A stretch of DNA of 64,000 nt from Emiliania huxleyi CCMP1516 (taxonomy: Eukaryota > Haptophyta > Isochrysidales > Noelaerhabdaceae): assembly GCF_000372725.1 (NCBI RefSeq), contig NW_005200088.1, forward strand, positions 302,491-366,490. The letters are read 5' to 3'. The position numbers were made by a program, and so were the translations under genes. How positions within the stretch are numbered: the first letter of the stretch is position 1; each line of letters starts with the position of its first letter. Positions 20,607-30,442 of this stretch are shown here, one piece after another. The notes below the pieces were generated by a model. The model was not told the origin of the DNA, did not search any database, and saw only the letters and a list, made by a program, of their open reading frames with translations.

Positions 20607-20959
20607 GGCGGCGCGAGAGGCGGCGAGGGCGGTGTGGCTCGGGGTCCGTCCACACAACGCCTTGTGTACCGGCCCGCGCCGGCGCTTGTGCAAGTACTTG
20701 TGCCGGCGCGCGTGGGCGGACTTCGGGCTTCGGAGCGGACGGACAGTAAGGTATTCGGAATATCGGGAGAGCACATGCCGAAGTGGGAGACCGGTAAGGA
20801 GACGACTGACGTGTACACATGAGAGTACGTGGCGAGTGCCGTACGACGTACCTTACACAAAGAAAAAAATGGCTGTACACGATGGCACCCCCATTTTGAC
20901 GACTGGCAGTCCGGGACTGGAAAGATCACCCTTCCCTACCAAGAACCTGAACCCCCAAA
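20607..20959. other. Intergenic spacer
   Basis: It joins the 3' end of serC to the start of the ankyrin/RING gene. No frame or motif stands out. Confidence 0.4.
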
Positions 20960-22250
20960 ATGGTGATGGTACTTGATCTCGCGCCTCGCAGCGGCGCAGG
21001 GTCCCTGAGCTGCTCCGACGCGGCCGTGCTAGCGGCTGAGCGTGGTGAGGAGGAAACGGTGCTGGCGTGGCTTGAGGGCGGCGGGCGGGCCGACGCGACG
21101 TACGAGAGAGGCGAGGCGAGCGGCTTCACGCTGCTGATCGCCGCCGCCCGCAACGGCCACGAGCGGGTGGTCGAGCTGCTGCTGCGGCGAGCGAGCGGCG
21201 GGCGAGGCGCGCCGGGCGGCGGACGCGGCGGCGCTGGAGGAGCAGAGGCGAGCCATTGCGGCGGAGGCGGAGGCGAAGCTGGCCGCTGAGCGCGCGGCAG
21301 CAGAGGAGACGCTGCGGGCGAGGGAGGCGGAGAGGCGAGCAGCAGAGGAGGCGCAGCGAGAGGAGCAGCGGGCGGCCGCGGCGGCGCGCAAAGCCGCTCA
21401 GGCAGAGGCGGCGCGGCGCGAGAAGGAGGCTGCGGACAGGAGGGCGGAGGAGGAGAAGGCGAGGCGGCGCGCAAAGGCGGCGGAGGCAACGGCGGCCAAG
21501 AAGGAGGCCAAGGCGAAGAAGAAGGAGGCCAAGAAGGCGCCGTCTGCCTGCACGCTCGAGGAGGAGCGGAGGGCGAAGGCTGCGGCAGAGCTTCGCGCGC
21601 AGGAGGAGAGGGCGGCGCAGCTGGCTGCTGAGCAGGAGTCGGCGAGGCGGGCGGAGCGGGAGGCGGCAGAGCTAGCGGGTGCGGCAGAGCGGGCGGCGCT
21701 GCGCGAGGATGCGGAGCTGGCAGAGGCGCTGCGCCGGTCAGAGGTGGATGCGGAGGAGGAGGCGTTGGCGCGTCGGGTGTCGCGGTGCGAGGAGGCGGTG
21801 AGCAGCGAGTCGACCGGCGGCGGCGGGGACTTGGTGCGGCGTGTCGAGAGGCTGGAGGCGAGCCTCGGCGCGGCGACCGAGGGCAGCCTCGAGGAGCGGG
21901 TCGGCGCCATCGAGCGCTTGATCGGGCCAGAGGCGGGAGAGGCGGCGGAGCAGCATCTGCCAGTCACCGAGCTGTTTGCAGCCGTCTCACTAGCCGACGC
22001 CGGCCTCGACACGGGGCGGCCGGCTGCCCCCGAGTCCACGATGGGGGGAGAGACCACGTGTATCGTGTGTTTCGCGAGAGTCAAGTCGCATGCTGCGGTT
22101 CCGTGCGGGCACTTGTGTGCTTGCGGGCCATGCTCTGAGCTGATGCAAGAGGGTCCTTACTGTCGCGAGCCAGTGATGATGTGGATGGTTCCGCGTCCCG
22201 GTCTAAAGATAGAGGGCCCACAGCGTCCTAATCTAAAATCTGAGGATTGA
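20960..22250 (+). CDS. Ankyrin / coiled-coil / RING-like protein with a frame break
   Basis: ATG at 20960 opens a frame with ankyrin-type sequence (DAAVLAAERGEEETVLAWLE, TLLIAAARNGHERVVELLLR). At about 21185-21200 coding potential moves to another frame that stays open to TGA at 22248-22250. This is a long Ala/Glu/Arg/Lys coiled coil (EEQRRAIAAEAEAKLAAERA and on), then VRRVERLEASLGAATEGS, then a RING-like end with CIVC, PCGHLCACGPC and YCREP. A canonical C3HC4 ring would end CPxC; here the first of those two cysteines is missing, so the last zinc site may be lost. The frame break is an indel (real or sequencing) or an intron I could not place. Possible ubiquitin ligase or remnant of one. A related ankyrin start lies at 45400-45628. 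Confidence 0.55.
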
Positions 22251-22604
22251 GGATTCAGCCTTCGCTTTAGTGAGGCCAAAGTGAGTTTATGGATGGGTGA
22301 GAACGATGCGCGACACGAGGAGGCACACGCACCGACTCGTCGGCGACTCTGCTGCACGCCGTTTCAGAATTTTTCTCAGCGTGAGCGAGACGTGGAAGAG
22401 TGCCACCGTCGGGTAGGACGGGTCGGCCCGGCGCATCGGAGTAGCCGTCGTGGTCGCGGCGAGCAGCGCCGGCCACTCCGGCGCCGCGTCGGCAACATGG
22501 GAGCATGTCCACCGCCACTTCGCGGTCGCAGCGCTGTTTGTCGCCCAAAACGCCGCCTATCCCTCTGGCGGGCCAAAGATCGCCTCGCATGTCGATTTTG
22601 ACTC

Positions 22605-22643
22605 GACGGGGGCATGGAGGCATCACGTCTCCATGCCCCCGTC
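22605..22643. repeat. 15-bp perfect hairpin
   Basis: GACGGGGGCATGGAG at 22605-22619 pairs perfectly with CTCCATGCCCCCGTC at 22629-22643 across a 9-base loop. The flanking GACTC and AAGTC extend the stem with one mismatch. It could act as a terminator-like or foldback structure downstream of two converging genes. Confidence 0.7.
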
Positions 22644-22690
22644 AAGTCGGAGCCAGTCTGCGGCGACCACAGCGCTCACCGCAGGGATAG

Positions 22691-22752
22691 GCGAGCTTTT
22701 CAGAGTCAAGCGATTGCGCGAAATCCCACACTGGTGGATTTTGGGGCGCTGT
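22691..22752 (+). repeat. Dispersed ~60-bp repeat, second copy 56906-56975
   Basis: GAGTCAAGCGATTGCGCGA, AATCCCACAC and GGTGGATTTTGG occur in the same order in both places. Confidence 0.7.
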
Positions 22753-22801
22753 GGGCCCCCTACTAAAGAGTAAAGTAGAGTTTAGACAAAACAACTCTCT
22801 C

Positions 22802-22969
22802 TCACAGCAGACAGGCTCGACACAGGTGCGAACTGGCGCGTGCTAGCACTATCACCGGCACACCACCGGAGCCGCCTAAGCGACTCCGTTAAGAACGGCA
22901 ATGCACTTAGCTCCGTGCACAATGCCGCTGTCCCCGCACGCTAGCTCGTTCACCGTCTGCCACGCCACG
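22802..22969. repeat. 168-bp duplicated block including a gene 3' end (second copy 29827-29998)
   Basis: The block covers the last ~31 codons of the QQPE-repeat gene plus ~74 bases of 3' flank. The copy at 29827-29998 is the same except for about one substitution and a CTAG insertion that shifts the reading frame. The two sit in the same orientation. Confidence 0.85.
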
Positions 22970-24432
22970 CGCGCCTCGTTATCGGGAAGCGTCTCCTTGG
23001 GCCACGAGCTCCGTAGTTGCGCGCGGACGCCCCCAGCGAAAGCCATGGCGTCGCGTGTCGGCGGGCCGAAGTAGCGCTCGTCCTCCTTGGCGAAGGCCTC
23101 CGCGCTGCCAGGCATCTCTCCGGCGAGGGCGTCGGCCAGCTGCACGGCGCCGTCCTCCGCAGACACGCCGCAGCAGCGCTGCCAGTGGTCGTCGAGCGCG
23201 GAGGCCTGCGCCTCGTGCTGAAGGAGGCAGGCGCGGAGGGCAGTGTTGGCGGAGGCGACGCCTTCGGCCGCGGCCTCGAAGGGACCGTCCCCATCCTCGT
23301 CGGAGGAGAACCGTCTCCCGTGAGCTGGTCCCGTTGGCGGCGGGTAGGCCGGCACCTGGGTGGTGGGCTCGGGCGGCGAGGGCGGGGTCGACGGCGGTGG
23401 CCGGAATTCGCCTGCTCTCGGTCGTGGGAGCGAGCGGCCTCCGGGTGGTTCCTTTACACCCCCATACGCACTGCCGCCTGTTTCGGAAAAACGCACCCCG
23501 CTTGGCTGAACACGCCCCACAGACAGGGACCTTCTCGGAATGCGGTAGAGGAGGGGCTCGCCACTCGCCCCGACGCGAGCGGTACCGCCGGCCGCGCCGC
23601 CATTCGCGCCGCCCGCAAAGGAAGCAGCGCAGCTGCCAGCAGCGCCGCACGCGACGCCCGCAAAGGAAGCAGCGCAGCCGCCAGCAGCGCCACACGCGAC
23701 ATAGCCCCCAGCGTAGCTCGCGGCAGCGCAGCAGGAATGAAGGGTGGAGTCGTCCCGGATGCTCTTAGAGAGGCTGATACCGGTACGACAAGGACAGCGA
23801 CAGAATGGCGTTGCGCCACAGGAGGAGCAGTGGCGGCAGCAGAGGGCAGAGACGGCAGAGGCAGGGGCGGCGGCTGCGGAGGTGGAGGGGGCGGAGGAGG
23901 TCGAGGCAAAGGCGGAGGCACAGGTGGGCTGCTGCTCAGGCTGCTGCTCAGGCTGCTGCTCGGGCTGCTGCTCGGGCTGCTGATCGGGCTGCTGCTCGGG
24001 CTGCTGCTCGGGCTGCTGCTCGGGCTGCTGCTCGGGCTGCTGCGAGGGCTGCTGCGAGGGCTGCTGCGAGGGCTGCTGCGAGGGCTGCTGCTCGGGCTGC
24101 TGCTCGGGCTGCTGCTCGGGCTGCTGCTCGGGCTGCTGCTCGGGCTGCTGCGAGGCGAGCCTTGTGCCTGGAGGTCGGGCCGTGGCAGCAGCAGGAGGCT
24201 CGGGGACCAGGCTGTCGCGTCGCAGCGGCCGGCCGGGAGAGCTCTGTTGGGGTTGGCGCTGGTCTAGGGCACCAGAGCGTCGTCCATCAGAGCGTGGCCC
24301 ACCGGCCGGCAGCGCGTGTACCGAGCTGAAGTCCGTGCGACTGGTGCCTTCGGCAGCGGCCGCGGGCGGCTGCAGCCGCTGAGGATCTCCAGGTCGGCTC
24401 CCACGGTGGCAGCCGCCAAGGGCAGCCACCAT
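22876..24432 (-). CDS. Gln-Gln-Pro-Glu repeat protein, function unknown
   Basis: An intronless minus-strand frame ends at 22876. I take ATG 24432 (MVAALGGCHRG); an in-frame ATG at 24504 is also possible (542 codons). Residues ~95-170 are about 19 tandem QQPE or QQPS tetrapeptides from 12-bp units at 23929-24157. A Cys/Ala/Gly-rich stretch with repeated GGCAASFAG follows, then a Pro-rich linker. The C-terminal ~150 residues look globular (CLLQHEAQASALDDHWQRCC, MAFAGGVRAQLRSSW, VAWQTVNELACGDSGIVHGA). I do not recognise the family. The repeats suggest an extended, possibly extracellular or matrix protein, but no signal peptide is clear. The extreme C-terminus is duplicated at 29827-29998. Confidence 0.5.
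   Translation of the reverse strand: MVAALGGCHRGSRPGDPQRLQPPAAAAEGTSRTDFSSVHALPAGGPRSDGRRSGALDQRQPQQSSPGRPLRRDSLVPEPPAAATARPPGTRLASQQPEQQPEQQPEQQPEQQPEQQPSQQPSQQPSQQPSQQPEQQPEQQPEQQPEQQPDQQPEQQPEQQPEQQPEQQPTCASAFASTSSAPSTSAAAAPASAVSALCCRHCSSCGATPFCRCPCRTGISLSKSIRDDSTLHSCCAAASYAGGYVACGAAGGCAASFAGVACGAAGSCAASFAGGANGGAAGGTARVGASGEPLLYRIPRRSLSVGRVQPSGVRFSETGGSAYGGVKEPPGGRSLPRPRAGEFRPPPSTPPSPPEPTTQVPAYPPPTGPAHGRRFSSDEDGDGPFEAAAEGVASANTALRACLLQHEAQASALDDHWQRCCGVSAEDGAVQLADALAGEMPGSAEAFAKEDERYFGPPTRDAMAFAGGVRAQLRSSWPKETLPDNEARVAWQTVNELACGDSGIVHGAKCIAVLNGVA
23929..24157 (-). repeat. 12-bp minisatellite coding for QQPE/QQPS
   Basis: CTGCTCGGGCTG, with the variant CTGCGAGGGCTG, is repeated about 19 times on the plus strand inside the preceding gene. 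Confidence 0.9.
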
Positions 24433-24812
24433 CGTGGGGACGCGCGAAACTTGTACGAGGTAAAGTAGAGATATAGAGGGGATCGCTCTTGCCTCGCGCT
24501 TCACGCTTGCGTTCGAACCGATTCGTGCGATTCGAGTATCGAGCGGACTCGTGCAGTGACCAGTGTTACGCGGTTACTTTATTGTTCGGTGCGCAGCTCA
24601 CAAAGTCCTCTTTCTCGAAAGGTAAGTGAGGCAAACGAGGACCCCAATATGAACCCCTGCGATGTCGCATGTGCTCGAGCTCAGAGAACACAGAAGCGCT
24701 CACGCGGCGCGGTGTTCGAACCAAACTTCGTCCACAATCGTGACGCCCCCAAGACGGCTAGGTGCCCGCGGCCCCGCGCGGCGACCCAGCAGGCTGTCAG
24801 CTCCGAGCCAGC

Positions 24813-27001
24813 TCAAAAGCTGACGCGTGGCGAGAGCCGGTCGTAGCGAGTGCCACCGGGCGGCGCGTGGCTATCGGCGCCGGCGCGCACGAGCGCGGCC
24901 ATCCACCCCTCTCGCTCTTGCTCGGTGAGCGCCTGCAAGACAGATGGGGCGAGAGCGCGAGGCGGTGGCGTGTGTGCGCCTGTCTGCTGTAGAGGGCCGA
25001 TCCGAGATCACCCGAGACCACACTACCCGAGATGACCCGAGATGACCCGAGATGACCGAGATGACCCGAGATGGCCCGCGAGATCTCTCCGAGATCAGCG
25101 CCTGAAGGACGATGACACGCCGCCGCTCTCCCGCGCGCCGCGCCTCGCCCGCGCCGCTCGCCGCCGCGGGCAGCAGCGCGAGACGGAGGGATGGCGCGTC
25201 GCCAGCTCCCGGCTGGAGCAGCGCGTGGCGGACGTAGGCGAAGCCGCGCGGGCCCTGCTGGCAGGGCGGCGAGAAAGAGAGGGAGAGAGAGGGAGAGAGG
25301 GGGAGGGAGAGAGAGAGGGAGTTAGGGGGCGAGCGGGCTTTGGCAGGGGGTTGGGATGCGGACAGGTTGCTGGGGGTGTGCGTGTGGTGGGAGAGGGGCG
25401 TGGCGCGCGAGGGAGAGACCGCAGTATGTGCGTGACTGCGAAGCAGGACTTGTTCTATGCGTGCGCAGTGCGCGCGTCGCTCTCCTTGCGCGAGAGAGCG
25501 TCGACGTCGGAGAGATGCCACATGAGGAGGGCGCGCCTGAGTAGCCGAGATTAGCCGAGATTAGCCGAGATTAGCCGAGATTGGTCGAGATTGGCCGATA
25601 TTGGTCGAGATTGGTCGAGATTGGCCGAGATTGGCCGAGCTCGAGCTTAGCCACGTGAGTGTGTGTGAGGAGAGCAATATACAGGACACTCGTAGGCCGC
25701 CTAAAACGGCGAATCTCGGCGAATCTCGGCGAATCTCGGCGAATCTCGGCGAATCTCGGCGAATCTGGCCTCTCTCCGTCGGAGCCGCGCGAGGCCGCCA
25801 GCGTGAAGAAGCGGCGCCGGAGGGCGGTGTTGGCGCCCCCCTTCTTGCGCAGCCAGCCCGTGTGCACCACCGCCGCGGCGGGGGCGGCGCGCGTCTGCGG
25901 AGGAGGAGGAGGTAGGCCTCCGCTGCCTAGGAAGTGCCTCGGAAGTGTCTAGGAAAAGGCCTCCGCTGCCGCGCGTCGCAAGTGGCGTCAAAGGCGCCGG
26001 TGCGCGGCGCAGCGGCCTCCGCCGAGGCGGCGCGCGCCGCTGCCTCGGCCTCTTCGCGGAAGCGGAGCGAGGCGGCGAAGCGCGCGTCCTTGACGGCGAT
26101 CGAGGCCAGGCGGCGCCGCTTCTCCACCAGCGCCTGCGCATGCCCCGCCACACACAGTGTGACCGCGCAGTTCGAGGAGTCGCTCACACTGGTCGGTGCG
26201 TGCGGAGGAGCCGGGGGTGGCGCTTCGTCCCTCTTGATCAGCTTCTGGTGACGTTCTAACGGACTACTAGATGGGTAGTCGGAGGGGCGCCTCCTCCTCC
26301 GCGCGGTGAAGCACCAGAGCGATCTTATAGTCCGTCCCCAGCTGCTCCGCCAGCGGCTCCAGCTCCGCAGCCGAGCCAACAGCGGCGAGCTTGCGGCCCG
26401 ACCGGGCGCGAGCCAGTGCGGCCGCGTTGGACTGGACGATGCGCTCGGCGTGGGAGACGAGGCGAGCCTGCGCCTCAGTCGGGGGTGAGGCCTCTGTGGC
26501 TGCCACGGCGGCGTTGGTGAGGGCACGGAGCCGCCGGCTGCTTGCGCCCACCGCCGCCACCGCCTCCGCCCAGTCTGCGGTCTCTCCCGACGAAGCGAGC
26601 GTGCTCGGCGTGCCCGGCGTGCCCGGCGCCTCGGGGTCCAAGGACGAGGTGAGCAGGCCTCGCCACAGGTCGAGGTAAGGGTCGGAGTCGGGAGGGTCGG
26701 CGTCTGTGGTGAGGTCCTCCGTCGCCAGGCACTGCTCCTCCTCGGTGGAGGAAATTTCCTCCGAGTCGGTGTCATTAGCCATGCGCGCCATCCCGCACTC
26801 GGGGTCGGGCCCATAGGACCGGGATTCAGGACTGAGGCCGAAGAGGTCACGCAGCTGCGGCGGCAAGCGCTCCGCTGCAGGGCCCTCCTTGGCATGGCAA
26901 CCATCGCTGTCTGCCCCATCAGTAGGGTCGGGCGTCGCCTCTGCCCACTCACGCGCTGAATTCATCTCGCGTGCGAGCGACAAGAGCTCCGCGGTGTCCA
27001 T
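24813..27001 (-). CDS. Pleckstrin-homology domain protein (multi-exon)
   Basis: ATG at 27001 (MDTAELLSLAREMNSAREWA). Exon 1 (27001-26291, 237 codons) is acidic and then helical (AEAQARLVSHAERIVQSNAA). A 46-bp GC-AG intron (26290-26245) leads to KLIKRDEAPPPAPP and a coiled stretch (VEKRRRLASIAVKDARFAAS). The PH domain is then spread over small exons: VVHTGWLRKKGGANTALRRR with FFTLA (near 25850-25800), RALLMWHLSDVDALSRKES (near 25540), PRGFAYVRHALLQP to RRRVIVLQ (25265-25100), and ALTEQEREGWMAALVRAG (24920-24870). TGA lies at 24815-24813. Basic GWLRKK and the C-terminal helix with Trp are PH hallmarks. Phosphoinositide or protein binding at membranes is inferred. The last introns are full of GAGATTCGCC and GAGATGACCC repeats; the final one is GC-AG. 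Confidence 0.68.
25545..25770. repeat. 9-10-bp GAGATT repeats in PH-gene intron, two opposed arrays
   Basis: CCGAGATTAG and related units at 25545-25640 run one way. CGGCGAATCT units at 25712-25765, the reverse complement type, run the other way within the same intron. Confidence 0.75.
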
Positions 27002-27281
27002 ACCTCGGCCACACCGATCACCGCGAAAGCAAAGCGGCTGGAAAGCGACCGTGTTTTCTGGATTTCTTTTTCGCGTCTTAATGCAAACAAAAATGATGTT
27101 AGAGTTGTTTCGTGGTATTGATAAAAATCTCTCTCTCCTAGTACAGACGTTCACCCCACGTGCCGCCACGAATAACCCGCCGCCCTCCGGGGCCCTAACA
27201 GAGGCGCCTCTACCGAACCCTCTCGAGTCCCGAGGAGAGAGACACAGCCAACACACAAACTCGTTCGCTCGCCAGTGGCGA

Positions 27282-28136
27282 TCACAACATCGATACGCTG
27301 CGGATGAGCGGGCCAAAGCCGTTGGGCATGTGCTCGTAGTCGGCCTGCCCGAAGTTGGCGACGAGCGAGGCGCCGTCGGCCACGCTCACCGCGGGGAAGA
27401 CCTCGCCACGGATGCCTGCTCACGGCCGCGCCGGTGTGAAGGCGCCTCGTCTTTCTGGGGTGGGGGGTGGTGTGGCGCGGGGCGGGCGCGCCGCTCATCT
27501 GGTGCACGAGGGAGGAGCCCTTGTAAAAGTAGACCTGCACCGGGTAGTCCGCCTGGTCGATCGCACAGCCGATGACGTCGCCCTCCTGAGGCGTGCCGAG
27601 GACGGACCGGTGGCAGAGGCGCCAGGCGACGGCGACTTGGCGCACGGTGCAGGGTCAGCGGATGCGGGTGCGGGTGCGACAGGTAGATGCTTCGGACGCG
27701 CCTGGAGCGGCGGCAACCCGGGCTGGGTACTCGTCACCGTCCACGCCGTCGCCGCCTTGTCGGGCGTGAGCAGGCCCTCCAGAGGGCAGTCCTTGGCCGC
27801 GACGCCAATCGCAAACGCGCCCGCCTTGCGGATCGTCACCTCAAAGTAGCCCTTGTCCTGCGGCGAGGAGAGCAACGAGAGAGAGGGCATGTGAGGCGTG
27901 AGGTCCGCTCTGGGTCGCGCGTGCGCGTCCGCCACGCCACGCGAGCGGCGTGCGCGCGAGGCGGCGGGCTTGCGCCGCGCCTGCAGGATGGCAGAGTCAC
28001 CGAGCACGCTGCCGGTCCCGCTGATGGTGCGGTCCTCGAGTTTGATCTCGGTGGCGCAGAGCTGGCTGCTCAGGGCGACCGGCGGCAAAGGCGCCGGCGT
28101 GTCGTCCGCCGGTTCGCTCGACCAGCAGCAGCCCAT
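27282..28136 (-). CDS. SPRY-domain protein with MGCC lipidation N-terminus (4 exons)
   Basis: ATG at 28136. The start MGCCWSSEP has Gly2 for myristoylation and Cys3/Cys4 for palmitoylation, so membrane anchoring is likely (inference from the motif). Exon 1 is 28136-27981. Exon 2 starts at 27857 with DKGYFEVTIRKAGAFAIGVA, the opening strands of SPRY. Exon 3, ending at 27492, has GDVIGCAIDQADYPVQVYFY and KGSSLVHQMSG. Exon 4 (27415-27282) has IRGEVFPAVSVADGASLVAN and FGQADYEHMPNGFGPLI before TGA. The junction between exons 2 and 3 is not settled (GC donor at 27701 or a GT donor slightly upstream). Intron 3 is a 76-bp introner. SPRY domains bind protein partners; the partner is unknown. The PH-domain gene lies 281 bp downstream on the same strand. 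Confidence 0.78.
27416..27491 (-). mobile_element. Introner element, 76-bp GC-AG intron in the SPRY gene
   Basis: In gene sense it runs from GCGCGCCCG to a 3' part with GCGCCTTCACACC and ends GGCCGTGAGCAG. The length equals that of two PRPF31 introners (33540-33615, 33963-34038). Confidence 0.75.
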
Positions 28137-28240
28137 GAGCGCGTGTCGTGAAGCGCCTCTATGTTTCTGTGAAAAGAATTCTAGCTATGCGGGAAAAGAA
28201 ATCCGAAGCCACCCTCAGCTCGGCCTCACCCACACTCCTA

Positions 28241-28288
28241 ATTAAAATCCCTGTGTGGTGGCGGAGTGCCGTTCTCCCATCCCTCCTT
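28241..28288 (-). repeat. Inverted copy of the dispersed repeat at 11421-11466
   Basis: AATCCCTGTGTGGTGGCGG and GCCGTTCTCCCATCCC are the reverse complement of the copy at 11421, followed by CTTTC runs. Confidence 0.6.
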
Positions 28289-28561
28289 CGGCGGTCTTTT
28301 TTCTTTCTTTCTTTTTCACCTGGCGGTGGCGCGCCGGCCCTCTCACCGCCTCCCTCGGCGCCCCGCGCCGGCCCGCACGACGCGCTTCAACTGCGCATCC
28401 TCCGGGTTGAGTTGTTGCCCGCGAGGACCGAGGTGCTCGCCGAGGGTCGTCGGGAGAGTGACCCCTGTGCCCTGATCCGGGAGTTGCAAGAAAACTCTAA
28501 GTGCACCAGGCACGGGACGACTGGCGCGCACTGGCACTAACACCACACGCGAGACTCAGTG

Positions 28562-29610
28562 TCAGTCGTACTCTGCGTCCTCCTCGTCGGGGAAGTCGCC
28601 TCCGACGTCGAGCTTCTCCCCTCGCTCGTCGACAATGTCGAGGCCGCGGCCGAGCTCGAGCTCGCGCCGAAAGCGGCTCCACGCCTACGCCATTCGTTAC
28701 CATTGATTAACCGCCCGAGCTCGGAGCGGAGGCTAAATCTCCACACATCTCCCAGCCCCCCTCCCCCCCTCTCCCCGCCACGCGCCTCGTCGATGCCGCC
28801 CATCCCGTCTCGCTCCATCAGCTCCCTCCAGATGTCGTCGCCTACAGGACGGCTCAGAAGGGTCCGAGAAGGGTCCTCCTGCTCCTCCGTCCGCTCCTCC
28901 TCCAATCTCGCCCATCCCGCCGACGCCGAGGACGGTCTCGTCGTTCGCGCCTAGCCTCGGCGGGTCCACCTCGGCTTTGTGCTGCCGCTTCTGAGATCTC
29001 GCGCGATCTCCCACACCCGACATCTCCCACACCCGACACCACCCCCCTGCGCCTCCGCCTCCGCTGGTTGACCAAGCAGGGCGAGCCTCCCGGGCTGCTC
29101 TCGTCCCCCGCCTTCGGCGCCCTCCTCCGAGGGCGTGGGACGCGGGCGCATGTCGGCTACACTCGGCCTGCTCTCGTGTCAGTCTCAGCCTAAGCTCGCC
29201 TCCCGTCTTTGGCGCCCTCCTCCGGAACTTGACGCGCGCGCCTGCCATCCACTCTCAGTGATCAGCGATCGGATCCAGCTCTGCGCACCGCGGGCACAAG
29301 TGCCGTCTGCGTTGACTCCCTTTGGGTAGGAGCCCAGCAGGCGCATCTCCCCGTCCCCGAGCTTGTAGACCGAGTACGTCACCTGCGCACGGGACGGGAA
29401 GGCGTGGCGACGAACCGCGCCCAGCCCGCGGCCGCAGCGGTACCGCACCGCTGCGTTGCCCTTGCGCATCTTGCTGCCGAGCGTGAGCGCCTGCTGCTTG
29501 GTCGAGAGGCGGACGGTGTGGCGGCCGAGCTCGCACATCTCGGCGCCGCCGTACAGCGACTCGTACACAAACGGCATCGGCGTGAACCACCTAGGCGCGG
29601 GAAGGCGCAC
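28562..29610 (-). CDS. Unknown multi-exon protein
   Basis: Several minus-strand exons line up. The best are WFTPMPFVYESLYGGAEMCE with LGRHTVRLSTKQQALTLGSK (29590-29430), VTYSVYKLGDGEMRLLGSYP (29380-29310), EEERTEEQEDPSRTLLSRPV with GDDIWRELMERDGMGGIDE (28900-28790), and the terminal exon AWSRFRRELELGRGLDIVDE with KLDVGGDFPDEEDAEYD and TGA at 28564-28562. The last intron is GC-AG: it starts GCGCGTGG after GAG and the exon resumes GCGTGG after TAG. Middle exons (28920-29250) and the start are unresolved; coding-like sequence continues upstream to about 29780. No family recognised. It is fourth in a head-to-tail minus-strand group. Confidence 0.45.
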
Positions 29611-29826
29611 ACGGTGGGACAGGTCTCGGCGCCGCTGCTGACGCCAGTGAGCGCAGAGGCCGCGTTGCTGCTCACATTAGCACAAATAGCGGCGGACCGC
29701 CGATCTGAAGGTGCAGCGCTGGATTCCGCGAAGATTCTGACAGCCTCGCGGGACGAACCGAGGGCAGCGGACCCGAGTTCACCAACATTGATCCGAGTGC
29801 GAAAAAAAGAATTTAAGAAACCTCTT

Positions 29827-29998
29827 TCACAGCAGACAGACTCGACACAGGTGCGAACTGGCGCGTGCTAGCACTATCACCGGCACACCACCGGAGCCGC
29901 CTAAGCGACTCCGTTAAGAACGGCAATGCACTTAGCTCCGTGCACAATGCCGCTGTCCCCGCACGCTAGCTAGCTCGTTCACCGTCTGCCACGCCACG
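29827..29998 (-). pseudogene. Duplicated, frameshifted 3' end of the QQPE-repeat gene
   Basis: The sequence equals 22802-22969 except for an added CTAG inside the coding end, so AWQTVNELA is followed by a different frame. The upstream sequence is unrelated, so this is a fragment and not a paralogue. Confidence 0.7.
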
Positions 29999-30397
29999 GC
30001 GGTGTGGAGAACGACAGACAAGCGCTGCATCTGCAGCCCGTGCCAGTTCTTGGTGGTCCATGTGACCTCATCGAGGTGCTGAGCCTGCGAAAGTTTGTTA
30101 CTCAGCTGGTCCGCCGCCTGCGGCCTGCCGAAGAAGAGCGCGGACGCCCTTCCCGAAGCCGCCGAACGTCTCGAAGTCGAGCAAACGCAGGTCGCAATTC
30201 TTCTCCCGCGCGAAAAAAAGAATGTATGTTTTTGCAACGAAAGAGTGTTGTGGTGGGGTGTGTGTGTGTTGTGCGTTGTGTTGTTGCGTGTTGTGCGGCG
30301 GGCGGTGGGCGCAATGCGCGTGGGTGGGTGGGTGGGGGGGGGGCACTCACCCGGGGTTGCAGGGAGGGGGGGGTCTCAGGATGACCCAAAAGAAAAT

Positions 30398-30442
30398 CCG
30401 CCTTGCGTTTGTTTCATAACATCGAAGGCTAGCTCAAAGAAA
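30398..30442 (+). repeat. ~45-bp dispersed repeat, second copy 61535-61582
   Basis: ACATCGAAGGCTAGCTCAAA with CCGCCTTGC and TTTGTTTCAT upstream occurs in both places, with small indels. Confidence 0.7.

Larger units (their letters stand above)
22251..22875. other. Intergenic between convergent genes, with hairpin and repeats
   Basis: This contains a strong inverted repeat (22605-22643), a dispersed block shared with 56906-56975 (22691-22752), and part of the duplicated 168-bp block that continues into the next gene. No gene seen. Confidence 0.5.

Noticed and set aside
24480-24740. GTTCGAA words suggesting a tRNA T-arm
   Set aside because: No cloverleaf could be built around them.
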